From assembly GCA_030549495.1 (NCBI GenBank), contig JAUIRK010000293.1, positions 496,001 through 560,000 on the forward strand: a DNA stretch of 64,000 bases, in the 5' to 3' direction. The position numbers and the translations under genes are program-made. The notes below the pieces were generated by a model. The model was not told the DNA's origin. It saw only the letters and a program-made list of their open reading frames with translations, and did no database searches. The DNA is from Nectonema munidae (Eukaryota > Nematomorpha > Nectonematoida > Nectonematidae). Positions 33,727 through 47,700 of this stretch are shown in pieces (position 1 is the stretch's first letter; every line of letters begins with the position of its first letter).

Positions 33727-36402
33727 GAAGAGGTACCAATATGAGAGCTGTAAGTTTTTTTTACTCATATATTTGTCACGTTTTATTACTTGGGTTTTTC
33801 CTGGTAAAGTTTCAGCAGAATTGAAAAGATTTTTCAAAGAAATAGGAGTGTTGCTGCTTCTATCTTTAAAAAACATTCAAAAACTACATTATTTTATATT
33901 TCATTCTCAATTGTTTTACGATTTGAGATTTCATTTGAACCCTTTTGGCATAAATCTTTTGTTTTGCTAGGATTCATCCGATCAACGACTAATTTCATAG
34001 ATTTTGTCATCTTTTAATACACTCCACTTTTTGATTGAGAGTCCTATTGTACACGCCTTGTCTTTTGCTCCAGTTTGAAGTGAGAGGAATAAAAAATTGG
34101 AAAAAAATTACAACTTTGAAAAATTGGGATATTTAATTAATTTGATTTTTTATAAACTCATGAACACATAGGGAAGTAGTGTCCACGATAATAAAATATG
34201 TCCAATTACATCTATACATTCACTTTTTATTAATAAAAACACAAATATGAAATGGTTTAAATAAATGTATATATATAAAACATTTTATGCTCTAAAAAAT
34301 TAAGTAATTTTTTCTAAGCTATAATAGTAAATGATTTTTTGAAATTTTTACAGCACTCTATTTGAACGTTGAATTTCGTTTCACGCTATTTTTGTCAACA
34401 CATCTTTACGTATAATAAAATGCTTTTTTTTATTGCAGCCTATACTAATATTCTCTATTTTTTTTTCTATTTACAGAAAACGTTCAATAAATTTGTAATA
34501 AAATTTTATATAAAAAATATTTTATTAATAAAATCGTTGAAAAATATCCATATATTGTGTAACACAAAAAACGTTGTATTCGCGTTATTACTTCCAATTG
34601 GATTAAAATTTTACGTTTTTTTATTGTAGGAAAAATACGAGCATTTAAATTTCAAAAAATCGCTTACTTGTGATAGCTGAAAATAAATTTAAAATGGAAT
34701 ATATTCGAAATATTTTTTCCAATTCATTTTTTCCTTAATCTTCAATTCTATTCTCAATATTCAGATAAAAATGAAGAATTTTTCAATTATTTTAACTAAT
34801 AGATTTTAGTCATAAAATTAACATTAGTGTTTAATTCTTTGAATAACGGTTTTTTAAGGATCACTTAAATATTCATTATTCGCTTAAATTAACGGGCCTT
34901 AACCATACCCGCGCAGTCTATGGCAAGGCAACCAATTAGTTTAGCTAAGATTGATTTGTACTAGCGAAGGATATCCTTTTCCAAAAGATCACGGTGTCTT
35001 ATGTGATAATAAACTTTGTTGATCAAATTAAAGACCAGAGTAGACTCAAAAAAATATGAGTCTTTGTTTATAAATTCTTAATACCAATCGTCTGATTATT
35101 TTTCTTCTGTTAACGGATTAATTATCCAGAATGTTATTTGTCAAGAAATACAATAAAAAGAGGAGACTATATATGATGTAATGGAGCTGTTTATATTTGT
35201 AAGCAATGCTAAATATTTCTTCAAATTTCTTCCATTTAGTAAAAAAGCGATGTTGCAAGATATTTTTTCTGAATATCATGAAGAAATACAATGAAGGTAT
35301 GTGAGATATGGACATTCAAAATAAAGTCATAATCAGTTATGGGCCGCAAATCAGAAGCCAAAATGATGGTCCATCTTATTTATGACGGCTTAAATCTCAC
35401 CTTAAAAGTTTTCAAATGCTTAGTTTTTTTGCCAATTGTTTTTGACATTAACAAAAAATTTAACATATCTTACTAAAGTGGTTATAAACTCTTAGTAAGT
35501 TTCAAACGCAAAAATTAAATTTCTGCTTCGAAATATTTGAATTCCATTTCTGAAATAATTGGCACACAAAGTTTCAAAATTAAAAAAACCAAAATGAAAA
35601 ACAATTTTCACGTAAGGAAGTAAGAGTTCAAGAGTTATGTTCAATATTTTTTAGACAAGCTGTTCAGACACTGGTTTATTAACCCGTTTATTGTGCAGCC
35701 TTTTTATAAGGAACAAATTATTAACCACGTCAAGACTATAATCGTAAAAATTCTGATTTATTCGTTCTCACTTCACAAAGTGTACCTATATTTTCAATAT
35801 AACTTGATCATTTTGCTTATCACTTATTTTCGTCAAATCAGAAACAAGACTTTTTATTAAAGATCTAATTCTCACAGTAAGTCAAACAAATAATCACTTG
35901 GGCTACAAATGCGCCAAAGTTAATTCACTTGGCTTTCCACATATGTGCATTTTAATATCCATAGACCCTGGAACGTGGTGTAGAGAGTAAGTGTGCTACC
36001 TCCCCCCCCCCCCCCTCAGCGAAGTAAATTTGAGAGTGCAAGATAGGTTTTTTATGATTTAAAATTGAAAATATGAATGTACACTGCCTCACTCTAAAGC
36101 TTTCAACTTAATCTGCTTCAAGCAAGTAAAGCTCAGGGCACTTGGATGGTTGAAACCGTGGACTCAATCGAAAAACTTATGAAAGTTTTTATGAACAAAA
36201 TAAATAAGCATGTAAGAATTTTTAAAGCACTTTTTGTTTCAAATGAATTTTTCATATATGAATGAAACAGGTCTATATATACGCAATATACATTGCAAGA
36301 TATTATACTGATATTGTATATATTTGTCGTTTCTGGCCAATATCCCATTAGTGGGATGACAAATTATAAATTTTCCAACTACAAGAATAACTTTACTTGT
36401 AC
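33727..36402. other. Gap between the genes, non-coding
   Basis: The 3' side of both genes. It contains a weak TTAA-flanked candidate at about 34889-35121 (too worn to call), a C run of about 16 near 35999-36015 and otherwise only AT-rich sequence. Confidence 0.5.
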
Positions 36403-36410
36403 TTCTAGAT

Positions 36411-37798
36411 CAGTGGTTCCCATCCTTTTTTTAAGCGCCTCCGAAATTTCTAAAAACTAACTATAATCAAAATATGATTTATGAAGATTAGATATCTTTC
36501 ATAAATATCTATGTGTATATAAGACATAAGCTGTAAAAGTAAGCTACAAAACTTTAAAAGTAAGAGACGACAATTGTAATGAATATATCCGCAAGAGAGG
36601 TACTTTAAGGTTGTGAAGGACAAAACTAATATCATTAAATTTTATATTCACAGCATTATGAATTTTAAAACTTGGCATTAATTAAAACAACCAGTTTTAG
36701 AATAATATTGTGTCACATTCTTTAAAAACAAGCTAAAGGTGTATATATTTTTTATGTGAAATGGTAAATTAATTTTAATTGGAGCCTTGGGCTTGAATCA
36801 TGTTGCTAAGGTTCACTATTCGTGGTTCAGTCTTGAAAAGTGGTCAAATCATGTTTCGGTTGCAGCCATGCTTCAATCTTAACTTTTACTTTTGATGGCA
36901 GTCAGTACTGCAAATTGTGATTCACACAAATAGGTTGTAGCGAAAGGCAATAACACATTCACAGACTAGAATCCAGGGGCTAGTTTTTTTTCACAGTAGT
37001 CCAGAACACACTTATAGTTTGTCACTGAAAAATAAAACGAAGTGTTTCCTCATGCTGGATCTCTATAAGCTCCTGTTGAAGATTTTGGATAGAAGACTCT
37101 TCTCCTGAAAGATCCTTGGCTTGGATATCAAATGGTATTCGTAAACATTTCTATTTCTAACACAGCTCTCCACCCGGAATGTGCCTATCAAACTCTTTAC
37201 TCAATTTCTCAAGGTGCCCAAAAATAACACTTTGTACGGCGAGAATTGAGGCGTATTTTTCATCTTCCAAAAAAAGGTTCAAAAGTGGAAAGGACGCAGT
37301 TTTTGCTAGTTCAATCTTTCCTTCCCACCTCCTCAGCTTTGCTTTTCTGACACAGATTACAGTCTCATATTTTCCTTGCATGGACATATTCAGCAAATTC
37401 AACTCTGAAAATATTTCTGGAAAAGATGAAATTCACTTAAAAATGAAAATAGCGTATATACTATTTGTTCAGATTGTAGGAGAAAAGCACAAAGATAATA
37501 AATCAATGGTTATTTGACAGCATCTATTCCTCTCTCTCTTTGTCTTTTTTAGAAGATATGAAAATTAAAATTGATTTATCATTTTTGTGAGTTTCTCTTC
37601 GTACTTTTCTTCATTTATCTTTGTTAAAAATAAGATAAGAAATTATCCACTATCCCTCAACCAATATGTGACTGTATATCCTTAAAACTTTTAGAATTAA
37701 AAGTTGACAATGTTTTTATTTTGAGGTCTTGGCTACCCCCAAAAAAATGCTTAGCGATCCGATTTGGGGTCGCGCCCCCAGGATTGGGAATCGCTGAA
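36411..37798 (-). mobile_element. hAT element (Charlie/ZBED5-like), 1.4 kb, broken, intact target duplication
   Basis: The left end CAGTGGTTCCCATCC and the right end GGATTGGGAATCGCTG are inverted repeats. TTCTAGAT flanks both sides (36403-36410 and 37799-37806; two extra bases follow the right end). On the - strand, 37402-37157 encodes SMQGKYETVICVRKAKLRRW and FGHLEKLSKEFDRH, and about 36935-36885 encodes YLCESQFAVLTAIKSKS. Both are transposase parts near the C-terminus of Charlie-type hATs. The N-terminal half is gone and the frame is interrupted, so it is inactive. Confidence 0.85.
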
Positions 37799-38200
37799 TT
37801 CTAGATGTTTTTCTTTTTATGATATGGTATAAAAGTTTGATATGTTATTCTGTAAAACTGTTCTCTACTTATTGAATTATCTGAAAAACTTCTTTTATAA
37901 AACATTCTATAGACCGGAAAAATAGATAATTGCCTCTAGATAAGGAATTAAATAATTGATAAAATCGTCTTTATAAAGAATTTTATTTTACATCTCATTT
38001 GTGGGATAATTGCCTAATTTATAGAATAATAGATTCTTAATAGCTTAATTCATTCTTAATCTGGTAAATGTTGAGTAATCTATCTACTTAGTGACCACTT
38101 TTCAATTGCCCAAAGATGACATTTTGAATAAGTTTAAATGTTATTATTTAACTTTACTTGTTACACTTACCAAACATCAAGAGAAAAATAGACCTGCATA

Positions 38201-38206
38201 TTTATT
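38201..38206 (-). promoter_or_regulatory. Candidate poly(A) signal of SRF
   Basis: AATAAA on the - strand (TTTATT on +), about 190 bases after the proposed SRF stop at 38398-38396. It is one of several possible signals in AT-rich sequence. Confidence 0.35.
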
Positions 38207-38395
38207 AAGGAATAATTTCACTCTCTAAAAGTAGGTTGTTATTGTGTTGAAGATAAGCGAGAAAGATAATGATAATGGGTAGATCCAAACGAAGGAACAA
38301 GAACAAAAATAAATAACGCAAGGAAGGAATTAGTATTAAAAAGGGTATAAAATTGCACAAAGAAGGCATAAAACTTTAAGATAGGCACAAAAAGA

Positions 38396-38751
38396 TTAGG
38401 CTCGCTTGTTGTCATTGACAGAGGAAGAGGAGGGATATGGCTTGAAAGAGTAAACTCCGTTCTTAGGGGTTGATGATGGAGCATGGATGTTTTGTCTGAT
38501 ACTTGATGATGACGAGAGGCCGTTTGTTTGCAATTCTACCTTAACTGACTTGCGATGATGCGGTACAAGATCGCCATTGCTTATCACGTAAGAGACGGGA
38601 AAAATGTTGTCATTGTTCATTGATGCAGTGCTGTGGTTTTTTTGGGGCATGGCTACTCCTTCTTTTAAATTATTGCACGTTTGAGAAGAACTTATGATTG
38701 GAATTAATCGAGGGAGAGAAGCTGAATGGCTGGAATTCGAATTAGCACCAT
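38396..38751 (-). CDS. SRF: Probable SRF exon D with stop
   Basis: Acceptor CTTTTTAAG, then AT GGT GCT, which completes the GAT codon left by exon C. 118 residues, S/N-rich (SNSSHSASLPRLIPIISSSQ, then DNIFPVSYVISNGDLVP, then YSFKPYPSSSSVNDNKRA), then TAA at 38398-38396. The VSYVISNGDLV strand faintly recalls the short hydrophobic motif near the SRF C-terminus, but I do not claim homology from that. Confidence 0.62.
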
Positions 38752-41700
38752 CTTAAAAAGTAGTTATGAGTATTAAACACTGAAATCAAATCAGAGGTGC
38801 TTTTGAAGCATATTTGGAAACTTTTTTTACCTTGAAGAGCACATTTGAGTCTAATGAGAGTATAACGCTGTAATTCAATCTGTATATACAAATTTTTTCT
38901 TCTACATTTTATGAATACATATTTAAAAAAATACTATAGATTGGCGCTTTGGAAATGACAGATTTTATAGACTAAATTCGTTAATGAGAATTCTTACATA
39001 TTTTAATATTTCTATTCAGTATGTTTACTTTTTATTATACAAATAAAAATTATTTGAGAAAATGAGGCAGACCTTTAACAAGCTCGCTAAAACTAACGTT
39101 TTCATATCGAATGTTTAATTGAAGTGAATTTTTTTCTTGCTATAACTTTGACATATTGTATAAGTCTGGGGAAGATAAAATCACTCCTGATATTTCACCC
39201 CGAGTAACTCTCTAGCTTCCATTAACGATGAATTAACGTTATTCACAAAAATCTAAGATCATTTCGTGAAATTTAAAAATTTCCATTTGCCTTCCTCAGC
39301 TCTTCACAGCCTTTAGAATGCCTTGGTATAAACATAGTGACGGGAGATTGTTATAAGTAAGGGAGTAAGAATTTTCTTTTAGTAAAGGAGTTGCTAGTAG
39401 CAGAACATCTAGTTGCAACCCACAAGGTAATGGCATGGTTGAGACACTCAATGGAACTCTCTGGAAAACGTTGTTATGCCTTAAGGAAAAAAATTTGCGA
39501 TTATCTCAGTGGCAAGAAATACTATTAGATGCACTGCACTCGATTAAAATCTTACTCAATACTTCTAATTATGCTATTTCTCATGAACGTTTTTTAAACA
39601 CACTAGACTTTCTCGTACAAGTTGGTATCTTCCTCCTGGTTCCTTAGTATTGGAACAGTTCTAGTTAGAAGAAACATTATGCTAATCCTCAATACGATTT
39701 CATTCGTCTGAGCGATGGGAGAGAACATACCGTCTCTATCCGTCACTTCCTGTAAATCAGAAAAATGTTACTCAATATATCAAAAGAAATAAAGGATGCG
39801 TTGAGCCAAAAGAGAACTAATACCTCCTACTAACTCAAAATATTAGGAAATTATCCTCAAGTTTCTTCTCATTAACTTACTCAATCCAAAGATTTGAATT
39901 CGAACTACTTTTCTTCTTACAAGAAAGGATCACCAAGAGATGGAAGAAATTCATTCATCGTGAACACTTCTTCTAAATCTAATGAACAAACTGTCCGTCG
40001 ATCTAGTCATATCCGTCACGCCGACGATTACCTTTCCTTCAAGACTAAACGTGTGATTCAATTTCAAGAAGAAGGTTAATGTTACGTAATTCTTTATTTT
40101 ATTTTTATGTTCCATATTTTCCTTTTGTTCTAAACTACGCTACTTCAACCTCGATGCTCTAATACCTCCTCACATCTCCTACTAAAGTTTCCGTCATCAA
40201 TTTTTCCTTACACATATATTAGTTATGTCAGAGATATCTAAGAATTACCAACTACCAATTTTTTTACATTATTGTTGTAAAATTATTCAAGCAATAATCT
40301 TATAAGTCAAATTGAATAAAATATAGATGTATTTGATAAGTCCATCTTTAGTGAATAGCAGCTTTTTTTCTTAAACGGAAATATAAGGATAAAAAATGGA
40401 GTTGTTATGTTCATGTATTTAAATTTTACTGTTTTTTATTTTCCAACTAGATTAATCACATCAATTGGCGTTTATAAATTTGGTAATTAATACACGAGAA
40501 TTAGTATGCATGTTTCATAAGTATTCATAAAAAATCAACAAACAGATATATTCAGTTGTTTTATGATTTTAAATGGAGAAGCACTAAAAGCTATCTCTTA
40601 GCCTCTATACCTGACCTTAGAAACACTAGAAAAATTCATAACTAATTAAGGTTTACATAAAAAATCATATGAAAGATATCTAAAGTAGAAATAATTAAAA
40701 AAAATAGGACAGTTGAACCTTATTTATAGGCAATTAAAGCGAAAATAATTATTACCTGGTGAGGAAGCAACTGAATTGAGCATGCAAAGAGAAGTGATAT
40801 CATTGTCCAGATAGTAGTTTGATAAGGGAGGCGGCAAATGAGTTGGTGTGGCTTTTTCTTCATTTATTTGAAATATAATTCCATCATGGATGAAGTACTT
40901 TTTGGAAGGATCATTAATCATTTGAGAAGTATTCACATTTGAGTGTGGAGATTTATTCACTAATTGGTATTCCGAAGAGAAGACTGGTAATGGTTTTGAA
41001 GAAATACTGACTGGAGAGATATCAGAAGTGATTAAGCATGCTTCAGCTTAAAATATTTCTTTCATTATAACTTTGAAATATAAAAAGGAAACAAAAAGTG
41101 TACTATGCGTTCGCTCATTCATATAAGCAACAACAAAAAACAAACACTATAGACAACTTCTCATCTCTGGTCACAACTTAGTAGATAGATCCTTCTCAGA
41201 AATTAAATCAGTCACATAATTTTAGATAACTCTCTTTTCCCATCACCCCTTTATATTTACTTTCGCAAAGTTTTATCGTGGAAACTTGAATTTCCCAATG
41301 TTTCTTTTTTTAAGATTTGGTTTAGTACCTTGGAAAAACATAGGCTATGCTTCCATACCTAAAACACAAAATGGTCATAGTTTTTAAATCATCTTTGTTT
41401 TTTTATCAAAGTCTAGTAATTTGAGAAATTTATCGTTGATTCTCGACAGTTTTTCCGGTTCTATTAACGTTCTTCATCACATTTGAAATGATTGTTGCTA
41501 ACTCATACATTAACTATCGTTTAGAAAAAAGTGTTTGCAAAGGCAAAGAAGACAAAAGAAAATGACCTAGAATATTAAAAGAAGGAAAATAAGATATTGA
41601 GATTCGTGAGACAGAGCAAAAAGGAAAAAATGAAAACAAGGGATTGTTTTTAACAAAAATGACACATTTGTTGCTCCCACTTTTTCATTGTCCATGAGTC

Positions 41701-44700
41701 ACATTTTATCCATTAAAAAATATTTAATATTAGAATAACAATATCCTACCCCAACTGTAAAAAGTAGAAAAAGATCTATCAAAACATTCTTATAAATGCA
41801 ACAAAAAAACTTTTCTTTCACAAGGTGACGTACGCGCCACTAGAAACTGCCTTTCGATTTATCACATTTTCTTCATTAATATTTGGGAATATCACGGAAA
41901 AACAAAACCGTATACATTTTTCTTATATTTGATACTTATACAAGTAAGAATTTTGGTATTTGCTACATAAAATAAATTTGTTAAACAGTAACTTGAAATT
42001 TTTGTATATTTTTGATACCATTTTATGAAAAAATTAACCAAATCCTAGAGCCCAAAAACTTAATAAGTTTTGTTTTCTAAGACAATCAAAAGTCAATCAA
42101 TTATGAGCCTATTTGCATATTTTTACTATTATATCGAAAAACTTCTTTGGTCCATCTAGGATAAAAGAATAGCCGTATAACGCAAAATAAATCCCAATTC
42201 TAAAATAAGAATGTTTCATTTCTTTCATTTGGAGTCGGTTTCCTCTGATTCTTCAACCCTGGTGTAAATTCCATCTTTTATGTTCATATAAATTAGTGTA
42301 AGGAGAAACGAAAAACAATAAAACTCTCTTTTAAGCTTACTCTTATACGCAAATGTAAGAAATTAGGCTGAACAAACTGATAGGCGTAAGATTTATCCAA
42401 TGAAATCAAAATTTTACACGCTGTTTATAAAAATGATCTTTTGCATATAAAAATCAGAGTATTAGAAAAAAGAACAAATTCGCGTTTCAAATTAAAAAAA
42501 AAAGTGATTAATTCGAATAATTAGATTATTTGATCAGACCTTCGAATATCTCAAAAAGTTGTGAACATAAAAAAACAACACATCATTTTCAGTCCTATGT
42601 AAAATTTTGTTAACTTTTTTAATAAAATTCATTCTGCGTTTGATTTAGATATAAATAAATTGGTAGGCATTTGTGTAAAAAAGTTTTCTAATTAATAAAA
42701 ATTTTAATGATCTCTTTGAGTAGTAGCTTAAATTACTAACAATCTCTATGAATGATGTTGTTCTAGGTGTTAAATAGTTAGTTTTAGCTAGCTCATCAAG
42801 TTTGACTTAAAACTCATAAACTTTAACTAAAAAGAAACTCACCTCAAAATATTGTCGCAAAAATGAAAAAGAATTTGTTTTGCAATGCGTTAAAAGATAC
42901 ATACTGATTTCTTATATTTTTGCGTTAGAGGAGTCAACGTTAGTGTTTTTAGGGATTTTGTTGTCAATGACTAAAATGTCATTTTGAAAAATATATCTTC
43001 AGAAATTGAAACTCTTCATATTCTTGACTCGTACAAAATAGTAACTACATTGCACAGAACATTATTTTGAATTCATTGCCGGTAACTACCTTTTTTGAGT
43101 TGCAGGAGGGAACAATAATAAAAAGTTTGCATTTCTGAAAATACACATTATATTGATACTTAAAATTTTCATTTAGTAATTCAATCTACCCATTTTTATT
43201 TGGCGTAGTAACGTAATTAAAAGTTGTCCTCATTTTATTAAAACTTTTATTTGAGTATATAATGCTTATATTTTCCAACAAATGTCCATTAAATACAACA
43301 GTGAGGCTATTTCCCCTCGCGACTCACTCAGATGCATACATACCGTTATGTGAAAAGGTCAAACAGCTTTACTTTCCAAAATTGCAAGCAAGTTTTCATA
43401 AAAGATAAGAAGATAGGCATTTGAATCGACGAAGAAAGTATTTCTTGCCTAGTCAAAAAATCAGAAGGAATTTTATCATTTCTTTCTCTTCTTGTTCATA
43501 AGCAACTTCATTTTCTACGATTCCTGAAATAATTGAAGGATTTTACATTTTTTATCATGCAGTTATGCATTTAAAAGCATCTATCGAATTTAAGGAGTTG
43601 AAACAGGCTCATCGTGTTCTTCCACACTATTAAGTACATTCTTGCAAAGCTTATTCGAAAATAAGTGTAGATATATAGCGTTTGCAAAAAACTAGTATAA
43701 TTCGCCGAAACTAATATTAGAGAGATCGAGCATTTTCAAAAATTAAATTCTAGATTTTCTCCTGTGTACTTGCATCTTGTATACTCTAGCAGTATTCGCA
43801 TTTTTGAAGCAACGTCACTTCAAAGCTTTTTCCTATAACCAGAATCTGAAATGCCTAATTATTAGCAAAAGCATAAATGTAAGGTAAGTAGAATCCTATA
43901 AATTTTATAGTCTTCGCACATATGTTTTTTCACGTTTAAAGTTCTTGAAGAAAAAGCTTTATAGATAAAACCATAGATCTAACAGAGCAACACTTTTAAA
44001 TTGTTATGACCACTGAGATTTGAAGTCGGAAACGAATTCAAGATTAGCTTCATTTATTCTCCTCTCAGAAGAATAAATATGATGGGTCTTTTCATGAATC
44101 TATAAAGCGCGCCAAAGGAAACTTTAGTTTATTAAATTTCTCAGAAGCAAGTTTTGCTCCTTCTCAAAGATACACTAAAAACACGTTCGAAAAACCTTTT
44201 CTCAATCTTCGATGTTTGTTGAACACAGGATTTCTTTCACTTGAGCTAAGTGATGATAACTTGATCTGACTTTTCATATTCTGCAAAAAAATCATCTCTA
44301 TATTTTAAAAACTTCAGAGTAGATATTTATTAGAGATGCACGGTTAAACTCTGGATAAGGTAAGAAAACAAAAACTCACGTTTACGCTCAAATATAAAAA
44401 ATATCAATTTAAAAACAAAAGATTTAAAGTAACGAGAATATTGATGGCAATGATTGAAGATTTAAAAAAGAAAGAACAAAAAGAATATTCGAAAATTTTC
44501 AAGTTTACAATCATCTATTTTTAATTTCGTAATATAGGACAGAAAAAGAAGGCTTGTTCTTAGATAAGAAAATAGAAGAGAGCGTAAAAAGGAAATGTTA
44601 ATATAGGTTTAATCATTACTAGAGATGTATCGCATATCCGCATCCGAAGATCATTTAGGTTTCAACATCCGCATTCGCAATTTTCAAACATTTTTCTTTT

Positions 44701-47700
44701 TTCAATTTATCGAAATGTTTTTTTCCGAATTTTTAAATTTTTACTTCATACGAAATTTTTATGATAAGAGTATGCATAAGCAAATGTATCAAAATATCTC
44801 TCCAAATTTTTAAGAAGTATGCAACTTGCGTTTGCTTAGAATAGCAATTATGATATCCACATCAATAAAAAAAATTAATTCTGACATCCGCATCCTCTAG
44901 GATGTCAAATTTGATATCCACATTCGCGGATGCAGAAAATTTCACATCCGATACATCTATAATTATTATTAGCCTTGTTGGTATTGAAAGAACTGTGGTA
45001 TTTTGAACATGTGCGAAATGTGCGAGTGTCCGAAAAAGAGAAGTTTTAAATAACTTTATAGGTATTTTCTTTACCAAAAGCAGCCTGCTTAACTTGTCAT
45101 ATCTCTAGATCTAAGTAATCATATTTTATTACAATGTTATTTGGTTCTAACGCCCCATCACCGTTTAAATTATACACTGAAAAGTATCAAAAATGGCGTT
45201 AAAAAGAGACTGTAAGTAAAATTTACAAGCAGGAAATATGGAGTTTTTGGAAACCCCATCTAAGGAGTACACAACCCCATTTTTCACTTGGCGAGAATTT
45301 GCGGGTTTAAAGTTATTTGAATTTGCAAGTAAACCACTTTTAATGAATTGAGATATAGTGCTTGGATTTAAATTCTGAAAATATAAATACCAATTTTTAA
45401 TCAAATAACAAACAAAAATAAAATATATGGTATATAGCACAGAAGCAACGATATTCATGGCAAATTTATCATCGAAACATTATTGTGCAACTTGTTCTTC
45501 AATTAGCATTACTAATCAAAAGAGTTAGGAAGAAAATGGATATTAGTAATCATAGAGACAAGCAACTTGGTAATATTGTTGATTGGACAAAAGAAATTAC
45601 ATTTACTCATTGGCTATGTGATGTACACCACATTTGTATTGATCAAATTCTCATTGGAATAACTTGAATTTAAAAAAAAATATGTTTTATTATACGGGTG
45701 CACTGGATATCGGATTGCTTGCTATCCGGTATGAGGCCTCAACTCAAGAAACAGGATGTCTTCTTTAACTTAAGCACCTATCTCTATTTTATCTAGGCAT
45801 CCTCTTTTTCGTCTAGTGCAGCGGTCACCAAACTTATCTTGAAGCGGACCGGATTATTAACAAATTAAAAAAACACGGGCCGGAATATTGAAAAGCTAAA
45901 AAACACTGGAATTAAGAAATTCCTATTAGTACTTCTTTAAAATAAAATAAAGCAAACCTTTCGATCTTTTGCCTATGGATATGAAAAAGTTGATACACTG
46001 AGGATACATAAAAAGTGGAAATGAACACAATATATTTGAAAAATACTTATTTTGTAACACCTATATCAATATCAAAATTTAGCTTACGGGCCAGATAAAC
46101 TTATTCCAGGGGCTGCATCTGACCCCGGAGCGTATTTTGGTCACCCTTGTTCTAGTGATTGCTTCTTCTATTTCTCCAGCAGTAGAGCAACCTTACCTGG
46201 GTTTGATTTTGTGTAGGAACTCTCTTAGGAAGGGCAATTTCCCAGCTTCTTGTTAAAAAAATTATTTCTTACGCTTTTCTTGCCAAAAGGGTGAGCAAGG
46301 GTAGTACCAGCGAACGGACATGGTAGCCAGCGCATGGTACTCCTGGCCTCATGAATAGGTTCTACTTATAGCTAAATAATATGTGTTTTAGTTGTTTCAT
46401 GGTTGGTGCCAAGTTTATAAAAGCATTACCCCATTCCGTACCAATGTTTGCAAACTCTTGTTTTGAATAGAGATTGCTGAAGTCGCAAGCGTTCGCGCCA
46501 TAAATATTTAATCGTTAAAGGTTAAGGGAACAACAGATTGCGACCGAAATCAGATTAATTGTATATAAGAAACATCCTTAACTTCTCAGGATTACAAATT
46601 TATTATTTAGCTTTAGAAAAAATAATTTACAGTCAACACACTACAAAAGTCCAGTGGCAAAACAAATTCGGCCAAACATCTAGGAAATAAAATAATTATA
46701 TTTAAAAAATTTAATTGTTTTCAAAGTTTTGTTTTTAAAATAAAAATTCAATGCCTTAGATGCACAATGGGATACCCGTGTCCGATTCCATTTTCAAGAG
46801 CTTTTAACACAAAAAATAGTAAAAATCTGGTATTTTATGAGAAATAATACCAGAAATGTTTATGTTTTTTATTTTTTTATATTTATAATACCAGAATGCA
46901 ATTATGCACGTATAAAATTTAAAGTCTGGAATTTTAGAACTCTATATCCACAATGGAGTTGCCTATACCCTAGAGATTTCAACTTGATCGAGTTTAAAAA
47001 AAATTTTTTGTTTGAAAAAGAGAAATGTTTTAAAAAATAAAAATTTCTTCTCAATGTTTTCTTCATTTGATAGAAGCACAATGAGACAGAATATTCATAT
47101 GGGACCACTGAACTTTTTATTGATTGAAAATTTGATATTTGCAATCATGATTTATTATTATTTTATAAATTATAATTTATTTAAAATCATTTTTTAGATA
47201 GTAATAGTGTAGAAAGAAGGTTCCTTCTAACTAAACTAATGTATAACAGAGCGAACAATGAATGAAACACAACATCCCAGATTGTCAATTTAATCTACTG
47301 CAGTGTAATAAGACCCGTAAAATCTAATTTAATTAAAGAGAACACAAGAGCAATTCGTCATATAAAGCACAAAAATCAATAACTCAAGATATAAAAGAAA
47401 TCAATCACAAAAAATAAAACAATCAAGATAACGATGATGATATAAATATATGGATAGCAGTAACCAAGGATAAATTGAGCGTGGATATACGCCTATTTCC
47501 ATATGTAGTATGAAAATAAGCTACCGCTCATAACATAAAATTACAAACAGCTGTCTTTGTTTATATATGGCATACAGCGGGATACAGCATGTATTGAGAT
47601 CAAGCTTGAAACACAGCAAATATAGAAGACATGAGCACAGAAGCCTATGCTTTTTAAAACATGATCTCTGCGTGCAATTTGCATTCGAATATGCTGCTGG

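Noticed and set aside
34889-35121. Fifth piggyBac-type MITE
   Set aside because: TTAA is present on both sides but the ends CGGGCC and AACGGA do not pair convincingly.
37179-37517. 112-codon + frame
   Set aside because: Antisense shadow of the hAT transposase remnant on the - strand.
45165-45458. 97-codon - strand frame in an SRF intron
   Set aside because: No known domain, no splice context and no flanking element ends; not reported as a gene.
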